Source of the DNA: RYN-428 sp035648595
Lineage (GTDB): Bacteria > Planctomycetota > Phycisphaerae > Tepidisphaerales > Tepidisphaeraceae
DNA length: 7,016 bases
Assembly (NCBI GenBank): GCA_035648595.1
Contig: DASRLH010000249.1
Location: 1-7,016 of the forward strand
Direction: 5' to 3'
A program made the translations under genes and the position numbers. Under the pieces are notes generated by a model. That model saw only the letters and a program-made list of their open reading frames with translations. It ran no database searches and was not told the origin of the DNA. Positions 5,605 to 7,016 of this stretch are shown piece after piece. How positions within the stretch are numbered: the first letter of the stretch is position 1; each line of letters begins with the position of its first letter.

Positions 5605-5634
5605 CGACATACGAAATCACGGCTTGTAAACGCC
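5568..5634. repeat. Near-identical repeat of 4276-4342 (end of the HTH gene and its 3' flank)
   Basis: 65 of 67 positions are identical to 4276-4342, 1,292 bp away in the same orientation. The match crosses the stop codon (5602-5604) and covers 30 bp of noncoding flank, so it is not explained by protein conservation alone. Confidence 0.9.
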
Positions 5635-5700
5635 TTCGCGAGCAGCCCATAATGCCGCTTGGGTTCGGGTTGGGGATTTTCTTCATTTCAAAGGTGAGAT

Positions 5701-6387
5701 ATGCGAAGAATGTGGCTGATTTCGTGCGGGTTTGCGGCTTTGTCGGCTTGCGGAATAGCTCGTGCCGACACGATTGCCAATTCCGTATCCGACTTTTCCG
5801 GAGTTCAGGGACAGGGCGGCTGGTATTACGGCTACGAGACAACTCTTGGCGGTTCAATTGACACCTCGCCGACAGATTTCGCATACAATGGATCCGCTTG
5901 GGCGAGAACGCCGACGAGCGCGCCGCCGTGGACATACATCGGACCGGTTTTCATGCATCCGAACGGAACGAACAGTGCTCCATACGAGGTGGAGTACGCA
6001 ACGCGCCGATTCGACTACACCGGGCCAACCGAGGCAAACGTGCAGATTACCGGCCACTTCTCAAAATTCAATGACCCCTCGGCGACGGTCGGTGATGGTG
6101 TTGATGGGTACATCCTTCTAAATGGCGTGACGATTGACACTTTCTATTCCAACAGCGTCACGAACCAGTTCACGACTCCCCTGAACATTCCGGCGCTTCA
6201 ATCGGGTGACGTTTTGGACTTTGTTGTTGGCCCTGGCCCTCATGGAAACGACGGCGCCGACCACACGGATTACGAGGTCAATATCGCAACCTCCGCCCCG
6301 CTTCCGAGTACGGCGTTGGGCGGATTTGCACTTTTAGGGGGACTCATCGGATGGCGCCTCCGGAGACGTGCCCAGGCGCGGCCATGA
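5701..6387 (+). CDS. Secreted PEP-CTERM-type sorting-domain protein
   Basis: The protein has 228 aa. It has a Sec signal peptide (residues 1-22, ending IARA), an exported body of about 175 residues, and a tripartite C-terminal tail: APLPST (199-204), a hydrophobic helix (ALGGFALLGGLIGW) and RLRRR (219-223). This matches the PEP-CTERM/exosortase sorting signal, though the motif reads PLPST instead of the usual VPEP. The body starts ANSVSDFSGVQGQGGWYYGYE and ends DGADHTDYEVNIAT; it looks like a beta-sandwich of the type found in PEP-CTERM proteins of Planctomycetota and Verrucomicrobiota, possibly carbohydrate-binding. AAGGTGAG lies just before ATG 5701; an ATG at 5710 is an alternative. No exosortase gene is in the window. 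The upstream HTH gene is co-oriented, so control by it is possible but not shown. Confidence 0.85.
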   Translation: MRRMWLISCGFAALSACGIARADTIANSVSDFSGVQGQGGWYYGYETTLGGSIDTSPTDFAYNGSAWARTPTSAPPWTYIGPVFMHPNGTNSAPYEVEYATRRFDYTGPTEANVQITGHFSKFNDPSATVGDGVDGYILLNGVTIDTFYSNSVTNQFTTPLNIPALQSGDVLDFVVGPGPHGNDGADHTDYEVNIATSAPLPSTALGGFALLGGLIGWRLRRRAQARP

Positions 6388-6839
6388 GCCCGTTTTGGTT
6401 CTTCCATCTTTTCGTGTAGGCCGGCTTGGGGCTTGGCTGCCCGGGGATGGATTTTAAGAGGCATAACTCGGGCGTCCGACAGGCGCGGTTTCCCGCAACC
6501 TTTTCGCCGGAGCAAGAATCGCGGCCCATGATCCGGTGCATCCGACGCGGGCTGCGCGGCACTCGCTGTCCCGTTAGGAGTACCAAAGCCTCGATGAGCC
6601 CCGCTATCGGACGCCTGAGTCCATGCCTTGAAAATCCAACCAACAATCGCAGCGGCGCAGCCGCTTCCACTTCCATTTCGGAGATTGTTTCGCTATGCGC
6701 CCAAGTGGTCGCACAGCTTTTTCAGCAAGCGGCGGTGTCGCTCCGTCGAGATGGAAATCGGGATGGGAAGGGTCAATCAGTTCATCGAATGTTAGGACAA
6801 CCTGCTGAATTCGCGTGGGCCATTGATAAGTGGCCCTCA
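6388..6839. other. 452-bp interval without a convincing gene
   Basis: I see no recognisable gene here. There are two perfect small hairpins: AGCGGC/GCCGCT with a 3-nt loop (6651-6665) and GGGCCA/TGGCCC with an 8-nt loop (6817-6836). The second lies just after the stop of the right-hand DUF5615 copy on the minus strand and may end its transcript, although no T-run follows. A minus-strand frame from GTG 6840 to 6604 (78 codons, beginning MRATYQWPTRIQQVVLTFDE) touches the DUF5615 stop codon (TAGTG), but I do not recognise it and hold it at about 0.2. No clear terminator of the PEP-CTERM gene is visible. Confidence 0.5.
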
Positions 6840-7016
6840 CTAAAGAAACTCGACTCGGTTGCGCATCTCCTCGGCCGTCACGCGTGTTCCAAGCTCAAGA
6901 AGTCTGAGAACCATTTTCCCGACCTTATATTTTTGACTATGGCAATACGCAATTCCCGCATGCGATGTCGCAATCGCGTGCAGGCGGAGCATATCGGGAT
7001 CATGGCTCACCATGAC
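6838..7016. repeat. Direct repeat, right copy (cut by the window edge)
   Basis: This is the partner of 4361-4539, with 14 mismatches in 179 positions and no gaps. It begins at CAC just outside the DUF5615 stop codon and continues to the end of the window, so its true length is unknown. Confidence 0.9.
6840..7016 (-). CDS. DUF5615 PIN-like protein, second copy, C-terminal part
   Basis: The last 58 residues and the stop codon (6842-6840) of a second DUF5615 gene are visible; the N-terminal part lies beyond the right edge. It starts in VMVSHDPDMLRLHA, with the two aspartates of the PIN-like site, and ends EMRNRVEFL. Compared with the copy at 4363-4686, only three residues differ (A90E, D98E and I105V in that copy's numbering), although 14 bases differ over the repeat. 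Most changes are silent, which suggests both copies were kept functional. A DUF433 partner is expected to the right of the window. Confidence 0.9.
   Translation of the reverse strand, partial: VMVSHDPDMLRLHAIATSHAGIAYCHSQKYKVGKMVLRLLELGTRVTAEEMRNRVEFL

Noticed and set aside
4813..5610. 265-codon minus-strand frame across the leader and HTH gene
   Set aside because: It is antisense to the HTH gene and overlaps DUF433 in another frame; its composition is not protein-like.
6595..7016. Plus-strand frame open to the right edge
   Set aside because: Its second half is exactly antisense to the second DUF5615 copy, which is well supported.

Overview
The window comes from a moderately GC-rich bacterium, probably Planctomycetota (Phycisphaerae-like) or Verrucomicrobiota. 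The inference rests on a secreted PEP-CTERM-type protein, a G8-domain beta-helix exoprotein, an ORF6N regulator, hairpin-type intergenic repeats and a DUF433/DUF5615 toxin-antitoxin-like pair. None of these is diagnostic alone, so the phylum is inferred, not shown.

Left part (1-3567). A gene on the minus strand runs off the left edge with a clean signal peptide and the beginning of what looks like a C45-type peptidase/acyltransferase. Divergent from it is an ORF6N-domain DNA-binding protein (400-960). Two related palindromes are attached to it, one just upstream of its ribosome binding site and one inside the gene. A cluster of three hairpin repeats (1115-1216) lies between ORF6N and the convergent large secreted G8/CEMIP-like beta-helix protein (1216-3567, minus). 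A small helical, ferritin-like protein (3715-4161) is divergent from the G8 gene.

Right part (4187-7016). This is an accessory region built from repeated pieces. A DUF433 antitoxin-like gene and a DUF5615 PIN-like toxin gene overlap by 4 bp on the minus strand (5030 to 4363). Divergent from DUF433 is a roughly 200-nt sequence that can fold into consecutive hairpins and ends in a textbook intrinsic terminator. Directly after it comes a stand-alone LuxR-type helix-turn-helix protein (5290-5604), followed by a PEP-CTERM-type secreted protein (5701-6387). A remnant of the same leader plus HTH unit, with 393 nt deleted internally, lies at 4187-4343. A second DUF5615 copy, 92% identical in DNA, runs off the right edge (6840-7016). 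The repeated pieces suggest local duplication or cassette-like spread.

The most notable candidate is the structured leader at 5079-5278. One arm of its long hairpin (5251-5255) is also needed by the terminator, so the two folds exclude each other at that point, as in a riboswitch or attenuator. I could not match it to any known RNA class.
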